Shown here in pieces: positions 6,852-14,730 of a stretch of 29,533 nucleotides of DNA. Position numbers and translations under genes: made by a program. Below the pieces are notes generated by a model that saw only the letters and a list, made by a program, of their open reading frames with translations, was not told the DNA's origin and ran no database searches. Source of the DNA: an uncultured Lachnospiraceae bacterium. GTDB lineage: Bacteria; Bacillota; Clostridia; Lachnospirales; Lachnospiraceae. Within the stretch, counting starts at the first letter, position 1, and every line of letters starts with the position of its first letter. The DNA is taken from NCBI GenBank assembly GCA_910584915.1, contig CAJUDM010000038.1, positions 1 through 29,533 of the forward strand, written 5' to 3'.

Positions 6852-6904
6852 ATGAAGATGGTATGTAGAGCATGCGTATTATCACTCCCAATATGTTTTT
6901 CAAG

Positions 6905-6942
6905 AATACCCGGTCATTTATCGTGGCTGGGTATTTTGTTTT
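6905..6942 (+). terminator. Terminator-like hairpin in the late leader
   Basis: AATACCCGGTC (6905-6915) pairs with GGCTGGGTATT (6925-6935) through 11 positions including two G-U pairs, followed by a T-rich stretch with TTGTTTT. It lies about 55 nt after the candidate late promoter, so transcripts would meet it early. It may instead be a packaging-site structure, as terminase is near. Confidence 0.5.
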
Positions 6943-6992
6943 ACCAAATTTTGATGTATGATGGAGAAAAATGTATGGGAGGAAAACGGTAG

Positions 6993-7397
6993 ATGGTATC
7001 GGGTAATGATATAAATACTTTTTTTACAATGTACAATCCTGTTATAAGCGGGATCGCTGAAATATGTGGTATTTTAGGTTTTATTGGTAGTATTGTATTA
7101 AGTATAGTCAGTTACATTCTCAAGAAAAGAGCGGATAAGGCAGATAAAAAATTAAATGAATACCAAATATTAATAAATGATTTGAAAGCTGATAACGCGC
7201 AGATTGCGAAAACTATAAATAATTATGGGCTTTCTTTATCAGACACCAAGGTCGCAGCTGCGGATGTATTTGATGAAAAAGCCAAAAATTTGCATAATAT
7301 CCATATGCAGGACAAAGAACCAGATGGCTTGAAAAGCGGGGATATATGGATCAGCGGGGATGTAGATATTGATTTTGGAAATATAGACGAAGAATAA
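6993..7397 (+). CDS. Small single-pass membrane protein with coiled coil, probable moron
   Basis: 134 aa, ATG with GGGAGG at 6977-6982. A hydrophobic segment (about residues 17-43, ISGIAEICGILGFIGSIVLS then IVSYIL) is followed by KKRADKADKK, which by the positive-inside rule places the C-terminal part in the cytoplasm. A helical coiled-coil stretch comes next, and an acidic end with ISGDVDIDFGNIDEE. The gene is more AT-rich than its neighbours, sits between two terminator-like hairpins (6905-6942 and 7420-7446) and interrupts the usual regulator-to-terminase order: the layout of a moron. A weak promoter-like pair TTGTTT/TATGAT (6936-6941, 6957-6962, 15-bp spacing) precedes it. Function unknown; superinfection exclusion or host modification is only a guess. 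Confidence 0.6.
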   Translation: MVSGNDINTFFTMYNPVISGIAEICGILGFIGSIVLSIVSYILKKRADKADKKLNEYQILINDLKADNAQIAKTINNYGLSLSDTKVAAADVFDEKAKNLHNIHMQDKEPDGLKSGDIWISGDVDIDFGNIDEE

Positions 7398-7419
7398 AGG
7401 ATAATAAAGTTAATTTGTA

Positions 7420-7446
7420 AGAGTCGGCACAGCGCCGGCTCTTTTT
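7420..7446 (+). terminator. Intrinsic terminator after the membrane protein gene
   Basis: AGAGTCGGC (7420-7428) pairs with GCCGGCTCT (7434-7442) with one G-U pair and a 5-nt loop, followed by TTTTT (7442-7446). It separates the putative moron from the terminase genes. Confidence 0.8.
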
Positions 7447-7473
7447 AAAACAAACGAACAGGAGGCGGTGAAC

Positions 7474-8160
7474 ATGGCAAGGCCAAGGAGCCCCGGCAGA
7501 GACAAGGCAAGGCAGCTCTGGCTGGAAAGCGGGAAGAGCCGCCTGCTGAAGAGTATTGCAGAAGAACTACAGGTATCAGAGGAACAGGTAAGGAAATGGA
7601 AAAATCAGGATAAATGGGATTTAGTAACGTTACCAAATGGGAATGGTAACGTTACTAAACAAAAGGGAGCCCAGCCGGGAAATAAAAATGCTTCCGGTCA
7701 CGGCGCCCCGAAGAAAAATAACAACGCAGAAAAACATGGTCTCTTTCGGAAATACCTTCCGAAGGAGACTTTTTCTATTATCGCGGAGATGCCGGCGGAT
7801 CCGTTGGAGATCGTCTGGCATGAGATCCAGATCCAGTACGCGGCTATCATCCGCTCCCAACAGATCATGTACGTGAAGGATCGGGATGATAAGACGATTG
7901 AGAAGGTGGAGGAGAAATCGGGTAACGTTTATGGAGAATCGTGGGAAGTCCAGCAGGCATGGGATAAGCAGGCAAGCTTTTTGAAAGCCCAGAGCACAGC
8001 TATCACAGCCCTCAAAAATATGATAAAGGATTATCTGGAGTTGGAGGGCGCCCCAAAGGCAGATGCGAAGGAACAAGCGAAGGATTGGAAGACTGCGATC
8101 ATCGAGATATCGAAGCGGAGGAAGGAAAAAGCAGATGGAAGACCTGATGAATGCCCTTGA
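7474..8160 (+). CDS. Phage terminase small subunit (PBSX XtmA-like)
   Basis: 228 aa. The N-terminal ARPRSPGRDKARQLW and the HTH with KSIAEELQVSEEQVRKWKNQ followed by KWD are typical of PBSX-type small terminase subunits. These bind the pac/cos site as an oligomer and deliver DNA to the large subunit. A basic, Asn/Gly-rich linker (AQPGNKNASGHGAPKKNNN) follows, also common in the family. ATG 7474 is chosen over GTG 7468 because GGAGG (7461-7465) has correct spacing only to 7474. The 3' end overlaps the start of the large subunit by 26 bp. Two GTAACGTTAC-like palindromic stretches near 7626-7656 lie early in the gene and could be part of the recognition site, though this is speculative. Confidence 0.88.
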   Translation: MARPRSPGRDKARQLWLESGKSRLLKSIAEELQVSEEQVRKWKNQDKWDLVTLPNGNGNVTKQKGAQPGNKNASGHGAPKKNNNAEKHGLFRKYLPKETFSIIAEMPADPLEIVWHEIQIQYAAIIRSQQIMYVKDRDDKTIEKVEEKSGNVYGESWEVQQAWDKQASFLKAQSTAITALKNMIKDYLELEGAPKADAKEQAKDWKTAIIEISKRRKEKADGRPDECP

Positions 8161-9589
8161 GGTTTATTATGACGATCCGGCTGCTTTCCTGGAAGATCTT
8201 CTCGGCATGAAATGCGACAGCTGGCAGGAGGAAGTTGCGGCGGATATCGCGGCTTATCCTAAGGTTACGGTAAAGTCCGGCCAAGGCGTTGGAAAGACAG
8301 CGCTGGAAGCCGGGCTTATCATATGGTTCATTGTGTGCAGGCCTTACTCTAAAGTGATCGCTACTGCGCCCACCGTGCAGCAGCTTTATAACGTCCTCTG
8401 GGCGGAAATAGCAAAGTGGCTGAATTCTTCGCTGATAAAGAACCTGCTGACATGGACGAAGACAAAAGTTTATATGACGGGGGATTCAGAGCGCTGGTTT
8501 GCAATAGCAAAGACAGCGACAAAACCAGAGAATATGCAGGGATTCCATGAGGACCATATGCTGATAGTAGTGGATGAGGCCTCCGGCGTCGCGGATCCGA
8601 TCATGGAAGCCATCCTGGGAACACTGACAGGCTGGGATAACAAATTGCTTCTGATGAGCAACCCTACCAGGACCAGTGGCACATTTTATGACAGCCATAC
8701 GGCGGACCGGGCGCTGTACCGATGCCATACGGTAAATTCTGAGAACAGCCGGCGCACCAATAAGGATAATATCGCGGCCCTGAAACGGAAATACGGGGAG
8801 AACAGCAACGTTGTCAAAGTTCGTGTATATGGGGAGTTCCCGGAGCAGGAAGACGATGTATTCCTCTCTATTTCGGCTTTGGATCAGAGCACCAAAACCG
8901 AAATGTCAGAGCCAACAGCCAGAGCATTCGGAGAATACCGGAACGGTGCCGGGGATATCCAGCCGATAGATGTGAGCGGAGTGGAGCTGATTGAGGTAGG
9001 ATGTGATGTAGCACGGTTTGGAGACGATAAAACTTGTATTGGGTATCGTGTGAACGAGGTGATCAGGTTTTACAAGAAATACAAAGGAAAGGATACCACT
9101 TGGACAGCCAGCATGATAGCGCAGCTCTACAAAGAATTGAAACAGCGATTCCGCTTTCAGGGGCAGATCGGTGTCAAGGTGGATGATGGCGGTGTCGGAG
9201 GCGGTGTCGTTGATCAGCTGAGAAACTGGAAACGTTCTGATCCGGAAGTGTTTGGGAATATGGTGATCCTGCCCGTGAATTTCGGGCTTCCTATAAAGCA
9301 CCGGTATTATGCGGATTCGACAACCTATATGATGGGTGTTGTGAGGGATCTGATCGCGCCGTATGATGATTTCGGGCGTCCCCATGTGCCGGAAGTTATA
9401 CTGCCGGATGACAATGACCTTATCGGCCAGCTGTCCTGCCGGAAAGTTGAATTTTGCAGTAACGGCAAACAGAAAGTAGAGAGTAAACAGGATATGAAGG
9501 ACAGGGGGCTTTCCTCTCCTGATGAAGGGGACTGTATCCTGCTCGTGTGTTTGCCAATGAAATATAAAAAGAGGGGAGGCAAGGGCTGA
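8135..9589 (+). CDS. terL: Phage terminase large subunit (ATPase and nuclease)
   Basis: 484 aa; the motor that packages DNA into the procapsid and cuts concatemers. Walker A KSGQGVGKT (residues 47-55), Walker B LIVVDEAS (Asp147, Glu148) and coupling motif LLLMSNPTR are visible. The RNase H-like nuclease domain shows VGCDVARFGDD (Asp291), VKVDDGGVGGG (Asp350/351) and SPDEGD (Asp463, Asp466). Full length. ATG 8135 follows GGAGGAAGG at correct spacing; the frame is open from 8063, but those codons only shadow the small-subunit gene. The stop overlaps the portal ATG by one base (TGATG). Confidence 0.95.
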   Translation: MEDLMNALEVYYDDPAAFLEDLLGMKCDSWQEEVAADIAAYPKVTVKSGQGVGKTALEAGLIIWFIVCRPYSKVIATAPTVQQLYNVLWAEIAKWLNSSLIKNLLTWTKTKVYMTGDSERWFAIAKTATKPENMQGFHEDHMLIVVDEASGVADPIMEAILGTLTGWDNKLLLMSNPTRTSGTFYDSHTADRALYRCHTVNSENSRRTNKDNIAALKRKYGENSNVVKVRVYGEFPEQEDDVFLSISALDQSTKTEMSEPTARAFGEYRNGAGDIQPIDVSGVELIEVGCDVARFGDDKTCIGYRVNEVIRFYKKYKGKDTTWTASMIAQLYKELKQRFRFQGQIGVKVDDGGVGGGVVDQLRNWKRSDPEVFGNMVILPVNFGLPIKHRYYADSTTYMMGVVRDLIAPYDDFGRPHVPEVILPDDNDLIGQLSCRKVEFCSNGKQKVESKQDMKDRGLSSPDEGDCILLVCLPMKYKKRGGKG

Positions 9590-11286
9590 TGGGTGAAAGG
9601 AAAGCTCCCGCGCCGGGAGTGGATGTGAAAATAATAAAATCGACTGACATGGATGCGCCGACAGTATTCTATGCACAGAGGAAAGTAGAAAAATCAGATA
9701 AAAGTGAGCAGCTGGATCCCTCCACACAGATATCTGCTTCGGATTGGATACCGCACCCGATTGACATGCGCGGCTTGAAAGTGCTGGTTGATGATTCCAC
9801 GATCCTGCCGCAGTGTATCAGGGCTTATAAGAGTAATATTGCCGGATTTGGCATTTCTGTAAAATATGCGGATGACTATGATTCAGAAACAGCTGAGATG
9901 AAGGCAGAATGGGATGCGCTGAAACAGACCATAGCGCTCCTCAACATGGATACGCAGGCAAAAGAGGTATTTGAAAATGTCATCCGTGACCGGGAAACGT
10001 ATGGGATCTCATATTGTGAGGTTATCAGAAACCTGGACCAGGAGGTTGTGGAACTGCAGTTCATTATTGATACGCCGTCTATCGATATGACGTATCCGCT
10101 GGAGCCTTATGTGGATATTGAGTATTTTTACAGGGGGGAGGCAACCAGCAGAAAAAAGAAGTTTCGAAAGTTCCGGCAGAATGTAGGAGGCAGGACAGTA
10201 TATTTCAAGGAGTTCGGAGATCCCCGCATCATGGATAAAAGGAATGGCGAGTACATAAATGAAGGGGATGATCCGATCGACATAGACGATCAGGCCAATG
10301 AGATCATCGAATTTCGTATTGGAAGTATGCCATATGGAGAAGTAAGGTGGATCGGACAAGTGCTTACTGTGGATGGTAATCGAAGGGCGGAGGTTTTGAA
10401 TAACAATTATTTCCGCCGCGGCCGGCATACGCCTCTTATGATCCTGGTCAAGGGAGGAACCCTGACAGATTCAGCATTTACAAAGCTACAAGAATATATG
10501 GAAGGGATCGAGGGCGAGAATGGGCAGCACGCTTTTCTGGTATTGGAGACAGATACAATGGAGACTACTGCTGCGTTTGCGGAACAGAAGCAGCCGGAGG
10601 TTGAGATCAAGGATCTCGCATCCATCTTGCAAAAGGATGAACTGTTTCAGGAGTATCAGGAGAATGGAAGAAAGAAAACGCAGTCTGCATTCCTGCTCCC
10701 GGATCTGTATGTGGGATATACCACAGACTTTAACAGGGCAACGGCTCAGACAGCAATGGAGGTTACTGAAAAACAGGTATTCCAGCCGGAAAGGACGTCC
10801 CTGGCTTGGGCAGTCAATCAAAAACTGCTGAATGGCTATCGTTTTAAGTATGTGGAGATTCAGTTTGATGCGCCGGATATCACCAATCCGGACGACATCC
10901 AGAAGATGCTGAATGTCACGGAGAGGGCCGGCGGTCTGACGCCCAATACAGCCAAAGCCCTGACTTATGAGGTGTTGGGTAAAGACGGATGCGAGGATTA
11001 TGAGGGAGATTGGGGGGACATCCCGCTCGCTTATACGAAAACGTTCTCGCAAAACCAGCAGACAGATTTGGCAGCAGGACTACCGAGAAACCTGTCCACA
11101 CAGGATCATGGGTTCGCAGACCAAATGAGGGATACTCAGGGGACGGCAAGAGCGGTCACAGACAGGGAGATGGAGCAGTTTGACGAGCAGATCCGAAAAG
11201 CAGCTGCCGATGATACAGATATCATTCCCGTTATGTTGGAGATCCGAAAAGCGCTGAGTGGGTATCGGGGAAAGGCGGGTGGGTGA
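9589..11286 (+). CDS. Phage portal protein (PBSX family, XkdE-like)
   Basis: 565 aa. The portal is the 12-fold ring through which DNA enters and leaves the capsid and which nucleates head assembly. The N-terminal part with HPIDMRGLKVLVDDSTILPQC, then a core with RDRETYGISYCEVIRN and later HTPLMILVKGGTLTDSAF, fits the PBSX portal family. It lies between terminase and the MuF minor head protein, the standard place. The start overlaps the terminase stop. The C-terminal region (about 480-565) is polar and variable. No missing part is seen. Confidence 0.92.
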   Translation: MGERKAPAPGVDVKIIKSTDMDAPTVFYAQRKVEKSDKSEQLDPSTQISASDWIPHPIDMRGLKVLVDDSTILPQCIRAYKSNIAGFGISVKYADDYDSETAEMKAEWDALKQTIALLNMDTQAKEVFENVIRDRETYGISYCEVIRNLDQEVVELQFIIDTPSIDMTYPLEPYVDIEYFYRGEATSRKKKFRKFRQNVGGRTVYFKEFGDPRIMDKRNGEYINEGDDPIDIDDQANEIIEFRIGSMPYGEVRWIGQVLTVDGNRRAEVLNNNYFRRGRHTPLMILVKGGTLTDSAFTKLQEYMEGIEGENGQHAFLVLETDTMETTAAFAEQKQPEVEIKDLASILQKDELFQEYQENGRKKTQSAFLLPDLYVGYTTDFNRATAQTAMEVTEKQVFQPERTSLAWAVNQKLLNGYRFKYVEIQFDAPDITNPDDIQKMLNVTERAGGLTPNTAKALTYEVLGKDGCEDYEGDWGDIPLAYTKTFSQNQQTDLAAGLPRNLSTQDHGFADQMRDTQGTARAVTDREMEQFDEQIRKAAADDTDIIPVMLEIRKALSGYRGKAGG

Positions 11287-11287
11287 T

Positions 11288-12955
11288 ATGCTGGCACAGC
11301 CATTGTATTATCAGATGGTCGCGGAAGCTGTCATATCCAATGCAGATGGCATCCTGGACGCGATAGACAGGTATCTTGCCAAGGCGGATGAGGACATGGC
11401 GGATACATTGGCGGATGAGGGTTTTGCTGAGGCAGAGCAGACTGTGAAGTCGATTGAAGCTATGCAGGAGGATGTAGCGGAAGCGCTCCAGAGCCAGACG
11501 GAAGAGTTTGTGGCGGCGCTCGAGGATGCGCCGGAGGGTGACTGGGAAAAGGCGCAGAAGAATGTTGCCGAGATGCTGGAGGATGACGATATTGCCGAAC
11601 GGGTGCAGGAGGCAGCAGCCCTGATGTTCGAAAACGAAGTCCCTATGCTGGCTACTGCTTATATGCAGGAGACAGATGGGGAGTTAGTGGTCGATACCAT
11701 CCGGGAGAGGACAAAAGGATGGATGAAATCGTGGCATCGGAAGCTGGGGAGGCTGATGAAGATCAGTACCCACAAGGAGATTACCGATGCCATCAAAAGG
11801 ACCATCGATGAGGGGGGAAGCATACAGGAGCTGACGCGAAAGATCATGGACGGCGGATGGCGGAATGAGTATTATCAGGCAAGGCGGGTGGCGGTCACTG
11901 AGGTGTTGAGGGCGCATTCGGTTGCCAGGGAAGAGGCGATCCAGCAGAGCCCGTCTACGGACCGGAAGGAATGGCGGCATACCGGGGCACATAAGAATAA
12001 GCCACGACCAAACCATGTAGAGATGGACGGTCAGATTGTTCTAAAAGATGAGAAATTTGTATTGAAAGGGAAGGACGGCAAGACACATTATCCCATGTAT
12101 CCAAGGGATCCTATACTTCCCGCCAGCGAGACTGTAAATTGCCATTGCATCCATAGGGGAGTCGCGGCGGATGATGCTCTCGGAATGAGCCTGGAGGAAC
12201 GGAGGGAGCTCCAGCAAAAATATATTGAGGAGGATGATGGTGCATGGAAAAAGGAACTGGATGAACAGAATAAGGCAAAGGCGGGGATCACGCCCTATTC
12301 CACTCTCGAGAACTTCAGGGGAAAAACTCGCGAGGAACAGATCAAATATTTGGGGAAAACCAAAATGGCTCTTTATGATGCCGGTCTGATCGACAGCGAT
12401 GAAATGTTGGCGAAGGTCAAGAAGACTTCCTTGAAGAAATTGCGGGAAGATGGTATATTTATTGTAAGCACTTCGGCGGAAAAGCATTCCGCAGTGGGGG
12501 ATTTTTCTAACCTTAAGAATCCGAAGAAGCCTGCGGGGGGAAACAACGGTGGCAGGATGAAGGGTGGCGGCCATTCACAGGCAAATCTCGATGAACTTGA
12601 GAATCGTGGGACTGCGTACAGTATTGAAAAGACCTACAATAATGGTGTCCGCATAGGCGGGGTGGAATGGCATACCGAGCGTAACAAGGCCTTGGGCAAA
12701 ACAGGGCAGTCGTGGTTTCCGGAGAGTTGGGATGCCGAAAAGATAAGAGCCGCCGGGACCTATGCTGCAAACCGACCCGCGAAAACCAGGAAGTCCTATA
12801 ATGAATCAGGAGAAGCCGTAAGCTATAATTTCTACCAGGAATATGATGGCGTGACAGTTGGAGTATTTGCTGACGGGGAGCGCAATATCGGAACAATATT
12901 CCCAGATGGAATGCAGCGGGAAATAGAAGGAGACGGGTGGGATGGATACGAATAA
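11288..12955 (+). CDS. MuF minor head protein fused to a C-terminal EndoU-type RNase toxin domain
   Basis: 555 aa from ATG 11288 (GTG 11258 and 11279 are possible). Residues 1-140 form an acidic helical region. About 146-295 is a phage head morphogenesis (MuF / SPP1 gp7) domain with RVAVTEVLRAHS, KEWRHTG, RPNHVEMDGQ and the closing ETVNCHCIH (Cys285, Cys287). After a linker (296-420) comes an EndoU-like nuclease domain, about 425-545: GGGHSQANL (His429), NGVRIGGVEWH (His462), nearby Lys467/Lys471, SWFPESW (475-482) and a late Tyr-containing EYDGVTVGVFADGE strand. EndoU enzymes cut RNA at uridines with a His-His-Lys set. MuF proteins sit inside the virion, so the toxin may be injected with phage DNA; MuF polymorphic toxins are a described class in temperate phages. 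The next gene overlaps by 14 bp and is a likely immunity protein. Confidence 0.85.
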   Translation: MLAQPLYYQMVAEAVISNADGILDAIDRYLAKADEDMADTLADEGFAEAEQTVKSIEAMQEDVAEALQSQTEEFVAALEDAPEGDWEKAQKNVAEMLEDDDIAERVQEAAALMFENEVPMLATAYMQETDGELVVDTIRERTKGWMKSWHRKLGRLMKISTHKEITDAIKRTIDEGGSIQELTRKIMDGGWRNEYYQARRVAVTEVLRAHSVAREEAIQQSPSTDRKEWRHTGAHKNKPRPNHVEMDGQIVLKDEKFVLKGKDGKTHYPMYPRDPILPASETVNCHCIHRGVAADDALGMSLEERRELQQKYIEEDDGAWKKELDEQNKAKAGITPYSTLENFRGKTREEQIKYLGKTKMALYDAGLIDSDEMLAKVKKTSLKKLREDGIFIVSTSAEKHSAVGDFSNLKNPKKPAGGNNGGRMKGGGHSQANLDELENRGTAYSIEKTYNNGVRIGGVEWHTERNKALGKTGQSWFPESWDAEKIRAAGTYAANRPAKTRKSYNESGEAVSYNFYQEYDGVTVGVFADGERNIGTIFPDGMQREIEGDGWDGYE

Positions 12956-13295
12956 GGTTGATACGGATAGGATTGCAGAGCTTATCAAGTGGGTTCAGAC
13001 GGAGGATGGCATGCTTCTGTGCGATGTGGACATAGACAAATATTTTATAAATCCCCTGATGGAAGCACTTGGCGATGACGTGAACCAGATTCTGGGATAC
13101 CTGGACGGGATGGATGTGGATGACCTGGACGAGATTGAAGGCTGTTTCCCGGAAATCTACGGAAAGTTCATGACAGAGGAAGTATGGGAAGCCCTTGAAA
13201 AGCTGGAGGAGAAAATCGATAGGGAGTCCACAAGGATGAAAGAGTTCAGGGAAAAAGAGAAGCAGAGAAAGGACGAAGCACTGGGCACTGTATGA
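12942..13295 (+). CDS. Putative immunity protein for the MuF-EndoU toxin
   Basis: 117 aa, small, cytosolic and very acidic (by my count about 33 Asp/Glu against 15 Lys/Arg). No signal peptide or membrane segment. The segment DLDEIEGCFPEIYGKF then EEVWEALEKLEEK has the look of small helical immunity proteins of bacterial polymorphic toxin systems, but I cannot name the family. ATG 12942 has GAAGGAG upstream and lies inside the last codons of the toxin gene, so the pair is translationally coupled. A strong terminator follows at once. Neither product is part of the standard PBSX head set, which supports a toxin-immunity pair. No clear separate promoter is seen, although lysogen protection might need one. 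The assignment is inference from position, size and charge. Confidence 0.6.
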   Translation: MDTNKVDTDRIAELIKWVQTEDGMLLCDVDIDKYFINPLMEALGDDVNQILGYLDGMDVDDLDEIEGCFPEIYGKFMTEEVWEALEKLEEKIDRESTRMKEFREKEKQRKDEALGTV

Positions 13296-13337
13296 GATGA
13301 TTGTCTGGGCGATTTAAATTGTATGAGGAGCGGAGAA

Positions 13338-13385
13338 CAGCAGGCATCCGAAAGGGTGCCTTTTTGCTGCTCTTTTTTTTTTTTT
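13338..13385 (+). terminator. Strong intrinsic terminator after the toxin-immunity pair
   Basis: The inner stem GGCATCC (13343-13349), loop GAAA and GGGTGCC (13354-13360) is extended by CAGCA (13338-13342) with TGCTG (13365-13369), then a 13-T run (13373-13385). It sits between the immunity gene and the XkdF-like gene, inside the late operon. Confidence 0.85.
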
Positions 13386-13402
13386 GAAAGGAGGTAAGGG
13401 AT

Positions 13403-14713
13403 ATGCCGCGGATTGCGAAAGCATACGCAATTACAGACGCAAAGATCAGCTTTGTGTCTCTGGTAAATAAAGCTGCGAATAAAAAGCAGTTCCTGATTAC
13501 CAAATCTGAGAATGGAGCTGCAAATTTCGCTACATTCGGGCGGATACTGAAGGCTGATGCAGACAGCCATTTTGTGACCGGCATTGTGTATGAGCCCATG
13601 GTGGAAGATACCCAGGGGAATTACATGACCGAGGAGGAGATTACAAAGGCAGCTTATTGGTTTGCCAAGAATGGAAATCAGGTGGACCTGCAGCACTGTT
13701 TTGAAAAATGCGATGGCGCCGCTGTGGTGGAATCCTATGTTGCGAAGTGTGACATGGAGATTGAAGGTGAGGCTGTCAAAAAGGGCACGTGGATCATGAC
13801 CATGGAGATCAGCGATGCCACAGTGTGGGAATCCATACAGAAAGGCGACATCACAGGATTTTCTATGGGAGGAATGGGGATGTATTCCGAAGAAGATGTG
13901 GAGCTTCCCGTTGAAAAGCAGGAGGAGCCTAAAGGGCTGTTCCGGCGCCTGGCTAAAGCAATGGGATTTGATGTGGTGGAGAAGGGAGCTGTAAAAGTAG
14001 ACTTCCAGCGCAGGATAAAAGAGGATAATTTTTATTCTGCGTGGTATGCGCTCAGGAGCACGTTGGAAGGGAATTTCTATAACCCCGACACGGGGATGTG
14101 GGAATGGGGCTATAACGCTGATGAGAACACTATCCGGGAGGCGCTTGAGGATTTCAATGATATCGTTACGCAGATCCTTACATCAAATGGAAGTATTGTG
14201 AAGTCACTGGAGAAAGCGGCAAAAGCGGCTCCATCTCCTGTCCATAAGGAGGGGAAGAGCCTCAGCGCAAAGAATCTGAGTGCCATCAAAGGCATTTATG
14301 ATACGCTCGGTTCATTTCTGGCAGATTTTCAGGAAGAACCGGCGGAAACAAATAATGTTCAGAAGGAGGATGTTGACATGACAAGTGATGAAGTAAAAAC
14401 AGTGGTGGCCGAGGAAGTGAGGAAGGCGATGGATCCCGTTGTGGAGCAGCTGAAGGCGATCGCTCCGGTAACCAAAGGGGATGGGGAGGGCGGAAGCGAA
14501 TCTCCGGCACCTGGAAGCGCGACACCTGCCGGAGAAATATCGGCTGATGCAGTAGCAAAGATGGTAGGGGAAGAAATCAAAAAGGCCATGGAGCCTGTGA
14601 TGAAAGCGTTGGAACCTGTGATGAAGAGCAGGGCGCTCCCCGGGAACCTCAATGACGCATCAGGCTCTGTCCAGAAAGAGGCGGAGTCCCATTATATGAC
14701 AGGCATTTTTTAA
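13403..14713 (+). CDS. xkdF: XkdF-like prohead serine protease fused to scaffold
   Basis: 436 aa. The N-terminal half resembles the XkdF / S78-like phage protease: GIVYEPMVEDTQGNYMTEEEI, then VDLQHCF with His98 and DITGFSMGG with Ser154 as likely catalytic residues. Such enzymes clip scaffold and capsid in the prohead. The C-terminal half (about 325-436) is Ala/Glu/Lys-rich, with a Gly-Ser-Pro linker and repeated KKAMEPVMKALEPVMK, as in scaffolds. An internal AAGGAGG and in-frame ATG at 14378 could make the scaffold alone. It lies directly before the major capsid gene, as expected. Start ATG follows AAAGGAGGT right after the terminator T-run. Confidence 0.85.
   Translation: MPRIAKAYAITDAKISFVSLVNKAANKKQFLITKSENGAANFATFGRILKADADSHFVTGIVYEPMVEDTQGNYMTEEEITKAAYWFAKNGNQVDLQHCFEKCDGAAVVESYVAKCDMEIEGEAVKKGTWIMTMEISDATVWESIQKGDITGFSMGGMGMYSEEDVELPVEKQEEPKGLFRRLAKAMGFDVVEKGAVKVDFQRRIKEDNFYSAWYALRSTLEGNFYNPDTGMWEWGYNADENTIREALEDFNDIVTQILTSNGSIVKSLEKAAKAAPSPVHKEGKSLSAKNLSAIKGIYDTLGSFLADFQEEPAETNNVQKEDVDMTSDEVKTVVAEEVRKAMDPVVEQLKAIAPVTKGDGEGGSESPAPGSATPAGEISADAVAKMVGEEIKKAMEPVMKALEPVMKSRALPGNLNDASGSVQKEAESHYMTGIF
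14363..14369 (+). promoter_or_regulatory. Internal Shine-Dalgarno for nested scaffold
   Basis: AAGGAGG lies 8 nt before an in-frame ATG (14378) within the xkdF-like gene. It is as strong as the ribosome sites of true gene starts in this window. Confidence 0.6.
14378..14713 (+). CDS. Nested, in-frame scaffold protein (internal start of the XkdF-like gene)
   Basis: 111 aa sharing the stop of the protease gene. It begins MTSDEVKTVVAEEVRKAMD and is a charged, helical, scaffold-like segment with a Gly/Ser/Pro-rich linker and a duplicated EEIKKAMEPV / KALEPVMK stretch. The internal AAGGAGG with 8-nt spacing argues for independent translation. The arrangement matches lambda Nu3, made from the end of the protease gene C so that scaffold is in excess over protease. 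Expression is inferred from the ribosome site alone. Confidence 0.55.
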   Translation: MTSDEVKTVVAEEVRKAMDPVVEQLKAIAPVTKGDGEGGSESPAPGSATPAGEISADAVAKMVGEEIKKAMEPVMKALEPVMKSRALPGNLNDASGSVQKEAESHYMTGIF

Positions 14714-14730
14714 GAAAAGGAGGAAAAATT

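Noticed and set aside
6699..6992. 97-codon + strand frame covering the end of the late regulator and the promoter/leader region
   Set aside because: It begins inside the regulator in another frame without a ribosome site and spans the TTGTCC repeats and hairpin; composition is not protein-like.
7622..7660. Repeated GTAACGTTAC-like palindromic stretches in the small terminase gene as a defined pac/cos site
   Set aside because: Suggestive, since packaging sites often lie in or near this gene, but too short and without comparison to call a site; noted only in the gene entry.
8063..8134. N-terminal extension of the terminase large subunit
   Set aside because: The 24 Arg-rich codons only shadow the small-subunit gene; GGAGGAAGG positions ATG 8135.
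12850..12941. Separate promoter for the immunity gene within the toxin gene end
   Set aside because: Only poor matches to -35/-10 elements were found; none with acceptable spacing, so not reported.
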